Of a stretch of DNA of 12,817 bases, positions 1 through 7,359 are shown one piece after another (the stretch's first letter is position 1; each line of letters starts with the position of its first letter). The translations under genes were made by a program, and so were the position numbers. The notes under the pieces were generated by a model. It saw nothing but the letters and a program-made list of their open reading frames with translations. It did not search any database and was not told the origin of the DNA. The stretch spans positions 1 to 12,817 of the forward strand of contig JBJEQG010000124.1 of the NCBI GenBank assembly GCA_051881635.1, written 5' to 3'. The stretch is from JBJEQG01 sp051881635 (GTDB taxonomy: Bacteria > Bacillota > Clostridia > Oscillospirales > Acutalibacteraceae).

Positions 1-1009
1 GTACGGTTTCAAAATAAATATCCTTTTGCATAAATTCGGCACAGGATACACGATTTTGATTGCAAGCCAAAAGCAGCTTGGCATACGCACTTTCATCAGA
101 CAAAGCATACAGTGGGATAACACCCTTTTGAATAAATTTAACACTTGACGCATACCTTGCCGCCTGCAAGTCCTTAAAAGATGCACAAAACAACGGTATT
201 TTTTTTGTACTGCATTGTTCCGCAAGTGTCAGAATGGAATTATCCCCGTCACTTTTAGCCGTTGCGGAATGATACAGAATATGCAAAACCGCCCCGACAT
301 CATTTCCAATCGAAATTGTGCGGTAATCCATTCCCGGATAAGGATGCAGCATAAGAACACGCTTTTTCAAGGATAAATCCCCATGCAAAGGCGATTGATG
401 TTCTTTCTCCATATCCGCCTTTGACGGCATATAATCCCCCGTATTCAAAATCAAACGGTCATTTTGAAAATCCGCAAAGCATTGTCGTTCAAAAGAGGAA
501 AAACAATCCAAACAGCGTTCCGCCTCGCAAAGTCGTGTCGGCAAATAAACGGCATGATTGTTGCTATCACAGAACACAGAAAAAATGCCCCTTGAAAAAC
601 ATTCCATAACCTTAACCGCACAGCGGATATTGATTAGGGCGTTGCTTTTCGGTTCATCGGGAACATAATTGCTCGCTGTAATTACCAGTGGCAACGGCAA
701 ATCGCAAAGACAAAGTCCCAGCATTGCCGAAGTATAGGACAGTGTATCACTGCCATGTGTTACAATCAATCCGTCATAGCCTTTTGTATCGGTATGACGA
801 ATGGTATTGACCAATATTTCCCAATCTTTCAGTTCCAAATTTTCGCTTAATATATTCAGCGGTCGGCAAACATCAAAATGACAATCCCCATATCGTTCAT
901 TATATTGCTCCAAAACACGCAGTTTCTTTGTATCATCGGATAAATCAATAACTTTGTCGGCACAACTACTACCAATCGTTCCGCCTGTTGCAAAAACTAA
1001 TATTTTCAA
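1..1009 (-). CDS. Asparaginase-family protein (divergent), C-terminus cut by window edge
   Basis: Reading the minus strand from a TTG at 1009 gives 336 codons with no stop before the window edge, so probably only the last few residues are missing (family about 330-340 aa). The N-terminus has the asparaginase signature ATGGTI (residues 7-12, with T11 as the usual nucleophile), and residues 80-89 contain the second signature, GLIVTHGSDT. Known members deamidate L-asparagine, sometimes glutamine, to the acid plus ammonia. Several family positions differ: the usual HGTDT is HGSDT (S87), the usual SDA/SDG is SNA (122-124), and the catalytic-lysine position aligns by eye with E162 or R159. No signal peptide is seen, so the protein is probably cytosolic. 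It holds 16 cysteines, unusually many. It is divergent from the repair/exporter run. The family is clear; asparaginase activity is not assured. Confidence 0.85.
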   Translation of the reverse strand, partial: MKILVFATGGTIGSSCADKVIDLSDDTKKLRVLEQYNERYGDCHFDVCRPLNILSENLELKDWEILVNTIRHTDTKGYDGLIVTHGSDTLSYTSAMLGLCLCDLPLPLVITASNYVPDEPKSNALINIRCAVKVMECFSRGIFSVFCDSNNHAVYLPTRLCEAERCLDCFSSFERQCFADFQNDRLILNTGDYMPSKADMEKEHQSPLHGDLSLKKRVLMLHPYPGMDYRTISIGNDVGAVLHILYHSATAKSDGDNSILTLAEQCSTKKIPLFCASFKDLQAARYASSVKFIQKGVIPLYALSDESAYAKLLLACNQNRVSCAEFMQKDIYFETV

Positions 1010-1015
1010 TATAAT

Positions 1016-1022
1016 CACTCCT
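1016..1022 (-). promoter_or_regulatory. Ribosome binding site selecting a TTG start
   Basis: On the minus strand the sequence AGGAGTG lies 6 bases before the TTG at 1009-1007. No ATG or GTG in this frame lies between it and the conserved ATGGTI motif, so TTG is the supported initiation codon for the asparaginase-family gene. Confidence 0.75.
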
Positions 1023-1060
1023 AAAATTCAAAAAATTTTCATACTCGTTCAATTATTTTC

Positions 1061-1073
1061 AACTATAATAGTT
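1061..1073 (+). promoter_or_regulatory. Possible -10 element inside a small palindrome, upstream of the glycosylase gene
   Basis: A perfect TATAAT (1064-1069) lies about 80 bases upstream of the glycosylase start, within a 13-base palindrome (AACTAT, A, ATAGTT). No convincing -35 hexamer lies 16-18 bases upstream, so either the promoter is weak or activator-dependent, or the match is chance in an AT-rich gap. The rest of the 138-base divergent gap shows no other clear element. Confidence 0.3.
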
Positions 1074-1147
1074 ACATTAGCGACAATCCGCCCCCATGAC
1101 ATAATTATAGGATAAATTCAGAAGTATGGCAACGATAAGGAGGAAAA

Positions 1148-1642
1148 ATGGAAAACCAAATTGTTCGTCACCCACTGCTGCCCGTTTATGATGCACAATC
1201 CCGTATCTGTATTTTAGGTACAATGCCCTCTCTCGCCTCCCGAAAAAACGGCTTTTATTATGGACACCCACAAAACCGCTTTTGGCGTGTGCTGTCTGTT
1301 TTACTGCAAGAGCCTTTGCCGCAAACGAATGAAGAAAAAAAACGCCTTGTTTTGAAACACCATATTGCTTTATGGGATACCCTTGCGGAATGTTCGGTAA
1401 AAGGTGCGTCAGACGCTTCAATTACCGCTCCTGTTCCAAACGATATTGCAAAGCTGATAGAAAAAACACAGATTACACATATTTTTACCACCGGAACAAA
1501 GGCTTATCAATTCTATACAAAATTATGTCAATCCAAAAGCTGTCCCAAAGCAATTCCCCTCCCCTCCACAAGTTCCGCAAATGCCCGTTTGTCTGTTGAC
1601 GATTTGTGTGCCGCTTATCGTGTTATCCTTGATTATATATAG
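1148..1642 (+). CDS. DNA-deoxyinosine (hypoxanthine-DNA) glycosylase, UDG superfamily
   Basis: This 164-aa protein matches the hypoxanthine-DNA glycosylase branch of the uracil-DNA glycosylase superfamily (family 6 type) and has a typical length. Visible motifs are LGTMPS at 23-28 (the first active-site loop), GHPQNRFW at 39-46, ALWDTLAEC at 74-82 followed by a KGASDASI stretch, and LPSTSSANA at 138-146 (the second, DNA-binding loop). N43 of the HPQNRFW motif is a likely catalytic asparagine, by analogy only. Known members remove hypoxanthine (deaminated adenine) from DNA and leave an abasic site. AAGGAGG at 1137-1143 lies 4 bases before the ATG. The next gene, 54 bases on, is an AP endonuclease, which would process its product. 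The family call is confident; exact base specificity (hypoxanthine, uracil or xanthine) cannot be read from sequence. Confidence 0.88.
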   Translation: MENQIVRHPLLPVYDAQSRICILGTMPSLASRKNGFYYGHPQNRFWRVLSVLLQEPLPQTNEEKKRLVLKHHIALWDTLAECSVKGASDASITAPVPNDIAKLIEKTQITHIFTTGTKAYQFYTKLCQSKSCPKAIPLPSTSSANARLSVDDLCAAYRVILDYI

Positions 1643-1658
1643 GTATGCGTGATATAAT
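1629..1658 (+). promoter_or_regulatory. Predicted extended -10 promoter ahead of the exonuclease III gene
   Basis: TTGATT (1629-1634) and TATAAT (1653-1658) are 18 bases apart, and TGA directly precedes the -10 to give an extended -10 (TGnTATAAT). Transcription would begin near 1665, about 30 bases before the exonuclease start at 1697. The -35 lies inside the end of the glycosylase coding region, so exonuclease III and the exporter genes may also be transcribed separately from the glycosylase. Confidence 0.5.
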
Positions 1659-1661
1659 CAA
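1629..1661. repeat. 10-bp perfect inverted repeat over the internal promoter
   Basis: TTGATTATAT (1629-1638) and ATATAATCAA (1652-1661) are exact reverse complements separated by 13 bases. The arms coincide with the predicted -35 and -10 hexamers. There is no following T tract, so it is not an intrinsic terminator. It could be an operator for a dimeric regulator or a coincidence of AT-rich hexamers. Confidence 0.5.
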
Positions 1662-1684
1662 AGAAACAAATGTCCCTAACCGAA

Positions 1685-1690
1685 AGAAGG
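1685..1690 (+). promoter_or_regulatory. Ribosome binding site selecting the exonuclease III start
   Basis: AGAAGG lies 6 bases before the ATG at 1697. This favours 1697 over an in-frame ATG at 1670, which would add nine residues upstream of the conserved family N-terminus (MKFISWNVNG). Confidence 0.6.
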
Positions 1691-1696
1691 TCATAT

Positions 1697-2455
1697 ATGA
1701 AATTTATTTCTTGGAATGTCAACGGTATTCGTGCCTGTCTGACAAAAGGCTTTGCCGAATTTGTACAGGAGCAAAGCCCTGATTTTTTGTGCATACAGGA
1801 AACGAAAATGCAGTACGGACAAGCCAATATAAGTATGGACGGCTATACGGAATATTTATGCTGTGCGGAACGCAAAGGCTATTCCGGTACAGCCGTCTTT
1901 ACAAAACATATTCCACAACAGGTAATTTTAAACGGTATGCAGTTGGACGCTCATGCCCACGAAGGGCGTATGATTACGGTTGAAATGCCCGAATTTTTCC
2001 TTGTAAATATCTACACCCCCAATTCACAGGACGGGTTGAAACGCTTAACATACCGTATGCAGTGGGAAGATGATTTGAGAGCCTATCTTATCGCACTTGA
2101 CAGGCAAAAGCCTGTTATTTTGTGCGGTGACCTCAATGTTGCCCACAAAGAAACCGACCTTAAAAACCCGAAAAACAATCGTGGAAATCCAGGATTTTCG
2201 GACGAGGAAAGAGAAAAGCTGACCGCCCTTTTGGAAAGCGGATTTACGGACAGTTATCGTTTTCTTCACCCCGATGAAACAGGAAAATACAGTTGGTGGT
2301 CATACCGCTTTAATGCCCGTAAAAATAACGCCGGTTGGCGTATTGATTATTTTCTTGTATCCGACCGCATTTCCGACAGGATTAAAAAAGCGGATATATT
2401 GACTGAGGTTTACGGCAGTGACCACTGCCCCGTTATCCTTGAAATTGATTTATAA
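1697..2455 (+). CDS. xth: Exodeoxyribonuclease III (AP endonuclease)
   Basis: This 252-aa protein is a full-length member of the ExoIII/ExoA branch of the endonuclease/exonuclease/phosphatase fold. Such enzymes cut 5' of abasic sites, trim blocked 3' ends and degrade one strand of duplex DNA 3' to 5', using Mg2+. The catalytic set is intact: N7 in SWNVNG, E35 in CIQETK, Y106 in NIYTPNS, D145 and N147 in CGDLNV, D217 in WRIDYF, and D242/H243 in GSDHCPV. The DNA-binding stretch SWWSYRFNARKNNAGWRIDY (199-218) is typical. It follows the DNA glycosylase by 54 bases and precedes the exporter ATPase by 21 bases. A candidate internal promoter lies just upstream. In Bacillus the orthologue is called exoA. 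I see nothing truncated or odd in the protein. Confidence 0.95.
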   Translation: MKFISWNVNGIRACLTKGFAEFVQEQSPDFLCIQETKMQYGQANISMDGYTEYLCCAERKGYSGTAVFTKHIPQQVILNGMQLDAHAHEGRMITVEMPEFFLVNIYTPNSQDGLKRLTYRMQWEDDLRAYLIALDRQKPVILCGDLNVAHKETDLKNPKNNRGNPGFSDEEREKLTALLESGFTDSYRFLHPDETGKYSWWSYRFNARKNNAGWRIDYFLVSDRISDRIKKADILTEVYGSDHCPVILEIDL

Positions 2456-2476
2456 AATGTTAGGAGTGAGTAAAGC

Positions 2477-3436
2477 ATGATTGAGGTAAAAAACCTCACA
2501 AAGTATTATGGCAGTCATATTGCCCTTGATGATGTCAGTTTTAAAGTCAAAGAGGGTGAAATTCTCGGTTTTCTCGGTCCAAACGGTGCCGGGAAGTCAA
2601 CAACCATGAATATCATTACCGGCTATCTTTCCGCCTCAGACGGAAATGTTATTGTCAACGGTCATGATATTCTTGAAGAACCGTCCGCCGCAAAAACGCA
2701 AATCGGTTATCTTCCTGAAATTCCGCCGCTTTATGACGATATGACGGTTCAAAAATATTTGGAGTTCATATTCGGTTTGAAAAAACTGAAACTTCCGATG
2801 AAAGAACATATCAACAAAATCTGTCAATCAGTCAAAATTACCGATGTACAGAACCGTATTATTAAACATCTCTCCAAAGGTTACCGTCAGCGTATCGGCT
2901 TGGCTCAGGCACTTTTGGGTGACCCGCCGATTTTGATTTTGGACGAGCCGACCGCCGGACTTGACCCCGCACAAATTGTTGAAGTTCGCCGTTTCATTCG
3001 TTCCCTGTCCAAAAAGCATACCGTTATTCTTTCCTCTCATATTCTCTCGGAAGTACAGGCGATATGTGACCGTATTGTTGTTATCAACAACGGAAAAATC
3101 GCCGTAAATGACCTCACTTCCAATCTTTCACGAAAAGTTTCGGGAGAAAACAACCTGAATGTTGTTATTGAAGGCAATCAAACCTCCGTATATAATATGC
3201 TCAAGGGCATTTCGGGAGTGAACAAAGTTATCCGTCATGGCATGACCGAACAGGGCTGTTATGAATATACGCTTTGCAGTGACGAAAAAACAGATATTCG
3301 CCGTCCCGTATTCCGCACACTTGCCCGTTCCAATTATGCGTTGCTGTCCATGTACCTGGACGAGCTTTCTCTTGAAGATATTTTTATGCGTATTCTCTCT
3401 GAAAATACGGAAACAAGGGAGGTTAAAAAATCATGA
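2477..3436 (+). CDS. ABC-2 type exporter ATP-binding protein (GldA-like)
   Basis: This 319-aa nucleotide-binding subunit of an ABC exporter has Walker A GPNGAGKST at 34-42, the Q-loop region IGYLPE at 76-81 (glutamate where many ABC proteins have glutamine, common in this subgroup), signature LSKGYRQ at 132-138, Walker B ILILDE at 152-157 with D-loop AGLDP at 160-164, and H-loop H188 in SSHIL. Residues after about 220 form an extra C-terminal domain of roughly 100 residues. It would power the permease encoded next, with which it shares a 4-base ATGA overlap, implying translational coupling and a fixed ratio. AGGAG at 2462-2466 precedes the start by 10 bases. The partner genes resemble the GldFG/auxiliary set; in most bacteria these homologues are not tied to gliding and their cargo is unknown. 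Confidence 0.93.
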   Translation: MIEVKNLTKYYGSHIALDDVSFKVKEGEILGFLGPNGAGKSTTMNIITGYLSASDGNVIVNGHDILEEPSAAKTQIGYLPEIPPLYDDMTVQKYLEFIFGLKKLKLPMKEHINKICQSVKITDVQNRIIKHLSKGYRQRIGLAQALLGDPPILILDEPTAGLDPAQIVEVRRFIRSLSKKHTVILSSHILSEVQAICDRIVVINNGKIAVNDLTSNLSRKVSGENNLNVVIEGNQTSVYNMLKGISGVNKVIRHGMTEQGCYEYTLCSDEKTDIRRPVFRTLARSNYALLSMYLDELSLEDIFMRILSENTETREVKKS

Positions 3437-4137
3437 GTGCTATTTTCAAACGAGAGTTCAAGTCTTATTTTGCCTCACCTGTCGGCTATGTTGTTTTAGC
3501 GGTATTCTTGTTTTTCAGTGGTTTGTTTTTTTATGTTCAATCACTGTATGCAGGCACTTCCGATATGTCCGGCACTTTTGGCAATATGTTCTTTATTTTA
3601 TTATTTCTCATTCCGCTTTTGACCATGCGTCTTTTGAGCGAGGAACGCCGTCAGAAAACAGACCAAGCCCTTTTGACCGCTCCCGTCAGCCTGTTTTCCA
3701 TTGTTGCAGGCAAATTTCTTTCCGCCTTTGCGGTTTACGGTATTTGTGTTTCCGTATTTATTTTACAGGCGATTGTTGTTTCATTTGCCGCAACTCCCGA
3801 CTGGTCGGTTATTATCGGCAATATTTTCGGTTTGCTGCTTTTGGGTGCGGCTTTAATTTCCATAGGTCTGTTTATTTCCTCTTTAACCGAAAGCATGGTA
3901 ATTGCGGCGGTAGCGTCCTTTGCCGTCAATATCGTTCTGCTTTTGGTTGATATGTTCAAGTCCATGCTGTCATGGGATTGGGCAAAAAACATTTTGGAGT
4001 TTATCAACTTCAATTCCAAATATACGGAAATGACACTCGGTGTTTTTTCGCTGTTCAGTACAGTCTTTTTCCTGAGCATAACCGCTATGTTCCTGTTTTT
4101 GACTGTCAAAATGCTTGAAAAACGCCGTTGGAGTTAA
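3433..4137 (+). CDS. ABC-2 type transporter permease (GldF-like)
   Basis: This 234-aa integral membrane protein has about six hydrophobic segments (roughly 15-36, 51-66, 98-118, 127-149, 153-174 and 203-226). It carries the ABC-2 hallmark after the second segment, RLLSEERRQKTDQALLTAPV (66-85), a cytoplasmic coupling-helix region typical of the GldF/CcmB-like group. It would form the membrane channel for the upstream ATPase. Only one permease gene is present, so a homodimer, or a complex with the GldG-like protein that follows, is expected. Its start overlaps the ATPase stop by 4 bases. Its TAA stop overlaps the first bases of the strong Shine-Dalgarno of the next gene. Substrate is not predictable from sequence. 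Confidence 0.9.
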   Translation: MSAIFKREFKSYFASPVGYVVLAVFLFFSGLFFYVQSLYAGTSDMSGTFGNMFFILLFLIPLLTMRLLSEERRQKTDQALLTAPVSLFSIVAGKFLSAFAVYGICVSVFILQAIVVSFAATPDWSVIIGNIFGLLLLGAALISIGLFISSLTESMVIAAVASFAVNIVLLLVDMFKSMLSWDWAKNILEFINFNSKYTEMTLGVFSLFSTVFFLSITAMFLFLTVKMLEKRRWS

Positions 4138-4144
4138 GGAGGTG
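4136..4144 (+). promoter_or_regulatory. Near-ideal Shine-Dalgarno for the GldG-like gene
   Basis: AAGGAGGTG spans the stop codon of the permease gene and sits 5 bases before the ATG at 4150. It is the strongest ribosome binding site in the exporter run. Confidence 0.75.
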
Positions 4145-4149
4145 TTTAT

Positions 4150-5790
4150 ATGAACGAAAATTCAAAAAATGAAGAACAAAAAATTGAAAATACGGAAACC
4201 GTTTCTGAAAACACTGAAACAACCGAAAATATCGCCACTTCCGACAGTGCATTGTCTGATGTTCAAGCCGATACCGATATTGAACTTGAAGAAGATACAG
4301 ACGAAATTAAGGAACAAAACGGCGGAAAATCAAAAAATAAAGAAAAAATCTCTAAACATCATTCCCCGAAAAACCGCCGAAAGAAAATTTTTTCTCTGAC
4401 AACAACCGCCCTGTTTCTTGTTGCTTTGATTATTGTAAATGTCATCTGCTCGGTTTTGACAAATCGTTATGCCTTTTTTACAGCCGATTTGACCGCTACA
4501 CAGGCATTTCATCTTACGGAAAATACAATCAAACTGGTTAAGAGTATCAACAAACCTGTTGAAATTACTTTTCTTTCCACAAAAGACTATTATGAATCCT
4601 TAGACTCATATTGTATTCAAACAACGGGGCTTGCAACACAATACAGCCAATATTCCGAAAACATCACCGTCAACTATGTTGATATTACAAGCAATCCAAC
4701 CTATGCCAACAAGTATGAAAACGAAACACTTAATTCGACTGATGTTATCATCTCCTGCGGTGACAAATATCGTGTTTTGAAATATACGGATATGTACAAC
4801 ATGGAATATTATGACAATACCTATCAATATATTGCCTCCTCCAAGGTTGAGTCGGCATTCGATTCCGCTCTTATGACCGTAACCTCAGACAAAACCACAA
4901 ATGTCACCATGATTATGGACGATGCCGAAGAAAATGCTGATTATTTCATTCGCTTTTTGGAAAGCAACAACTATGCCGTAAAACAAATCAATATTGCAAC
5001 GGATAAAATTCCCGAAAACACCGAACTGTTGATTATGTTTACACCGACTAAGGACTATACCGAGTTGGAAACTCAAAGTATCATGAACTTTTTGACCAAC
5101 AATGAGAGCTACGGCAAAACGGCACTCTATATTCCCTGTGCAAAAGATTCCAAAACACCGAATATAGACACCCTTTTGGAATTTTTCGGTATGGCGGTTG
5201 AACATGGTATGGCGTTTGATATGGACCAGAACCGTATGTACACATACAGCTATTATGACGGTTTGGCGTGTTCCTTTGCCTCATCGGATTTTACGGAACT
5301 TATCAATGCCGAAAGCGACTACCCTGTTATCACTTCATATTCACGCTCTATCAACATTGTAAACAGCAATTATGCCTCTGCACTTTTGTGCTTATCCTCC
5401 CAGTCGGGAACTTGTCCCTTTGACGCTGACGAAAACACCTGGAAAATGAAAGACGCCGTCAGCGGTAATGTTGTTGTCGGTGCTATCGGCGAAAGAGGAC
5501 TGAGTGAGGAAGTCAACTCACACATGGTTGTTATGGGTTCGTCCACAATGTTTACAAAAGCAATTCTTGGCTCGGTATTCAGCAACAGCCGTTATGTTTT
5601 GGCAATGCTTGGCAACCTTTGCGGTAACGATTTGAATGTTGTCAATCTTGCTGATAAAGTTCTGACCGATTACGACCTGAATATGAATACAGGCACAAAA
5701 ATTTTCATCGGAACAATATTCTTTGCGTTCCTGCCGTTGGCTGTTCTCGGCGGCGGTATTGTTGTCTTTATCAAACGCCGCAATCAATAA
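4150..5790 (+). CDS. GldG-like ABC transporter auxiliary protein
   Basis: This 546-aa protein is predicted to be anchored at both ends: one membrane helix at about 82-104 and a second at about 516-541 followed by KRRNQ, leaving a large extracytoplasmic middle. After the first helix, the stretch NRYAFFTADLTATQAFHLTE (105-124) followed by the NTIKLVKSINKPVEITFL region is typical of GldG and ABC-transporter auxiliary proteins (ABC_transp_aux type). A notable feature is the cytoplasmic N-terminal extension of about 80 residues: residues 1-56 are rich in Glu, Asp, Asn and Thr with no hydrophobic core, and residues 60-79 are strongly Lys/Arg-rich. It lies 12 bases after the permease, has its own strong ribosome binding site, and is followed 18 bases later by the DUF4340 gene. 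It probably forms the extracytoplasmic part of the exporter; substrate unknown. Confidence 0.85.
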   Translation: MNENSKNEEQKIENTETVSENTETTENIATSDSALSDVQADTDIELEEDTDEIKEQNGGKSKNKEKISKHHSPKNRRKKIFSLTTTALFLVALIIVNVICSVLTNRYAFFTADLTATQAFHLTENTIKLVKSINKPVEITFLSTKDYYESLDSYCIQTTGLATQYSQYSENITVNYVDITSNPTYANKYENETLNSTDVIISCGDKYRVLKYTDMYNMEYYDNTYQYIASSKVESAFDSALMTVTSDKTTNVTMIMDDAEENADYFIRFLESNNYAVKQINIATDKIPENTELLIMFTPTKDYTELETQSIMNFLTNNESYGKTALYIPCAKDSKTPNIDTLLEFFGMAVEHGMAFDMDQNRMYTYSYYDGLACSFASSDFTELINAESDYPVITSYSRSINIVNSNYASALLCLSSQSGTCPFDADENTWKMKDAVSGNVVVGAIGERGLSEEVNSHMVVMGSSTMFTKAILGSVFSNSRYVLAMLGNLCGNDLNVVNLADKVLTDYDLNMNTGTKIFIGTIFFAFLPLAVLGGGIVVFIKRRNQ

Positions 5791-5808
5791 GCATGAAAGG
5801 GCGATATT

Positions 5809-7359
5809 ATGAGCAAAAACATTAAAATCATTATCATAGCTGCTCTGACCGTTCTTATTTTGGCAGCGGCTTTGATTGTAATTCTTTTGCTGCCGAAAGA
5901 GGACAACAGCACAACAAACACACCGTCAGCAATCAATCTCATCAACCGTAATTATTTAGATGTTGAGGAAATCAAAGTCGAAAACAGTCATGGTTCTTAT
6001 GAACTTGTCGGCTATCTGACCGAAACCTATTATAATTATGATACAACTTCCTCCGACAGTTCTTCGGAAAGTGAAAATGCAAATTCCTATGAAACCATGA
6101 TTTACACCATGCAGGAGCACCCAAAAAATCATCTTTCCCAATATCAAACTCAACAGCTTGCCTATCATTGTGCAAATATAACCGCCTCAAAAATTGTAGA
6201 CAAAACGGGCGAGCGTTATGCCGAATTTGGGTTGAGCAAGCCACGAGCTACTGTTACAATCACTTTCAATGACAATACAAAGAAAACACTCTACATCGGA
6301 AACGATGCCGTTGGTAAGGAAAATACGGTTTATATTCGTTTTGAGGGCGATAAGTATGTTTATCTTGTGGCATTGGATACCGTTTCCATGTTCTTGGAGG
6401 ACGGTCTGCAATTATTTGACAAATCGCTTTCCATTTCCCTCGAACGGGACTCTTATATTGAAAGCATGGTCATCAACGGCACTTATTTGGAAAAACCGAT
6501 TAAAATTGACGCTACCGACAACACGAACAGCGACTCGGCTTATCTGATGTATTCCCCCTATCGTGAGATTTGTAATGCCGATACAATGGAAAATTTCTGT
6601 GAAACCTATCTTTTCGGCTTGGAAGGGGACAGCGTTGCCGCTGTTGACTGCTCCGATGAGGAACTTAAAAAATACGGTTTGGCAGAACCGTACAGCGACA
6701 TTTTTGTTACGGCAACCTGTGGCAGTATTCATCTCCTTACATCTGCTCCCGATAAAGATAAAAACTGTTATATCATGGCGGCAGGCGAAAATATTATTTA
6801 TAAAATCAGTGCCGATAAATTGCCATGGTTAGATATTTCATACAAGGATTTTCTTTCCGACAGTATTTTTGCACCAAACTTTCTTTCCATGAACAATATG
6901 AAGATTTCAACGGGAAAGACTGATTACGACTTCGATATAACCCACGAAACCAAAGAAAATATTGACGGAAAGCCAAGCACCGTACATACAGTCATGTATG
7001 GCAATACTGAAATCAACTATCAATATTTTGAAAACTATATTCATAATCTTTGCGAGATAACACGCACAGACGAAAGCGTTGAAAATGCCGTTCGGGACGA
7101 TTTGCTTTTATCGGTTCAATTCGCCTTTGAAAACGATATTACGGATACCATTGAGCTTTATGTATCGGGGACAAAGTGCCTTGTCGTTCTGAACGGTCAC
7201 GCCGAAAGCTATACCGACTTAACATACGCAAACGATTTGGTATCGTATGTCAGTCTGCTTGCCCAAAACAAGGAAGTTCCAAAAAGAAATATGGCTCTTG
7301 AAACATCTGACGGAGAAAATTCCACTGATGTTTCAAAGGCAGAAAGCAGTGCCGCATGA
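5809..7359 (+). CDS. DUF4340 membrane-anchored protein
   Basis: This 516-aa protein has an N-terminal membrane helix (about 5-28) and an otherwise extracytoplasmic body. Two copies of the DUF4340 pattern are visible. The first is at about 138-190, with FGLSKPRATVTITF, an LYIGN turn and a VYLV strand. The second is at about 288-345, with YGLAEPYSDIFVTA and an IYKISADKLPWL ending. The body holds an Ser-rich segment (80-94), and the last 20 residues are Ser/Glu-rich. DUF4340 proteins are regularly encoded next to GldG-like proteins and are thought to be part of the same exporter; the molecular role is unknown. AAAGGGCG at 5796-5803 is a modest ribosome binding site. Its stop overlaps the next ATG by 4 bases (ATGA), tying it translationally to the GtrA-like gene. 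Confidence 0.85.
   Translation: MSKNIKIIIIAALTVLILAAALIVILLLPKEDNSTTNTPSAINLINRNYLDVEEIKVENSHGSYELVGYLTETYYNYDTTSSDSSSESENANSYETMIYTMQEHPKNHLSQYQTQQLAYHCANITASKIVDKTGERYAEFGLSKPRATVTITFNDNTKKTLYIGNDAVGKENTVYIRFEGDKYVYLVALDTVSMFLEDGLQLFDKSLSISLERDSYIESMVINGTYLEKPIKIDATDNTNSDSAYLMYSPYREICNADTMENFCETYLFGLEGDSVAAVDCSDEELKKYGLAEPYSDIFVTATCGSIHLLTSAPDKDKNCYIMAAGENIIYKISADKLPWLDISYKDFLSDSIFAPNFLSMNNMKISTGKTDYDFDITHETKENIDGKPSTVHTVMYGNTEINYQYFENYIHNLCEITRTDESVENAVRDDLLLSVQFAFENDITDTIELYVSGTKCLVVLNGHAESYTDLTYANDLVSYVSLLAQNKEVPKRNMALETSDGENSTDVSKAESSAA

Noticed and set aside
1077..1421. 114-codon open frame on the minus strand over the glycosylase
   Set aside because: Antisense to a well-supported gene, with no recognisable motif and no good ribosome binding site.
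1670..1696. Earlier ATG for exonuclease III
   Set aside because: It adds nine residues not typical of the family and has no good ribosome binding site; the ATG at 1697 has AGAAGG at suitable distance and begins with the family N-terminus.
3261..3950. 229-codon open frame on the plus strand across the ATPase/permease junction
   Set aside because: It lies in a different frame over two clearly real genes, and its translation is Cys/Arg/Phe-rich with no family pattern.
2477..7359. Gliding motility system
   Set aside because: GldA/F/G-like exporters occur widely in non-gliding Bacillota, and no other gliding gene (such as GldB, GldJ-N or Spr) is present in the window.
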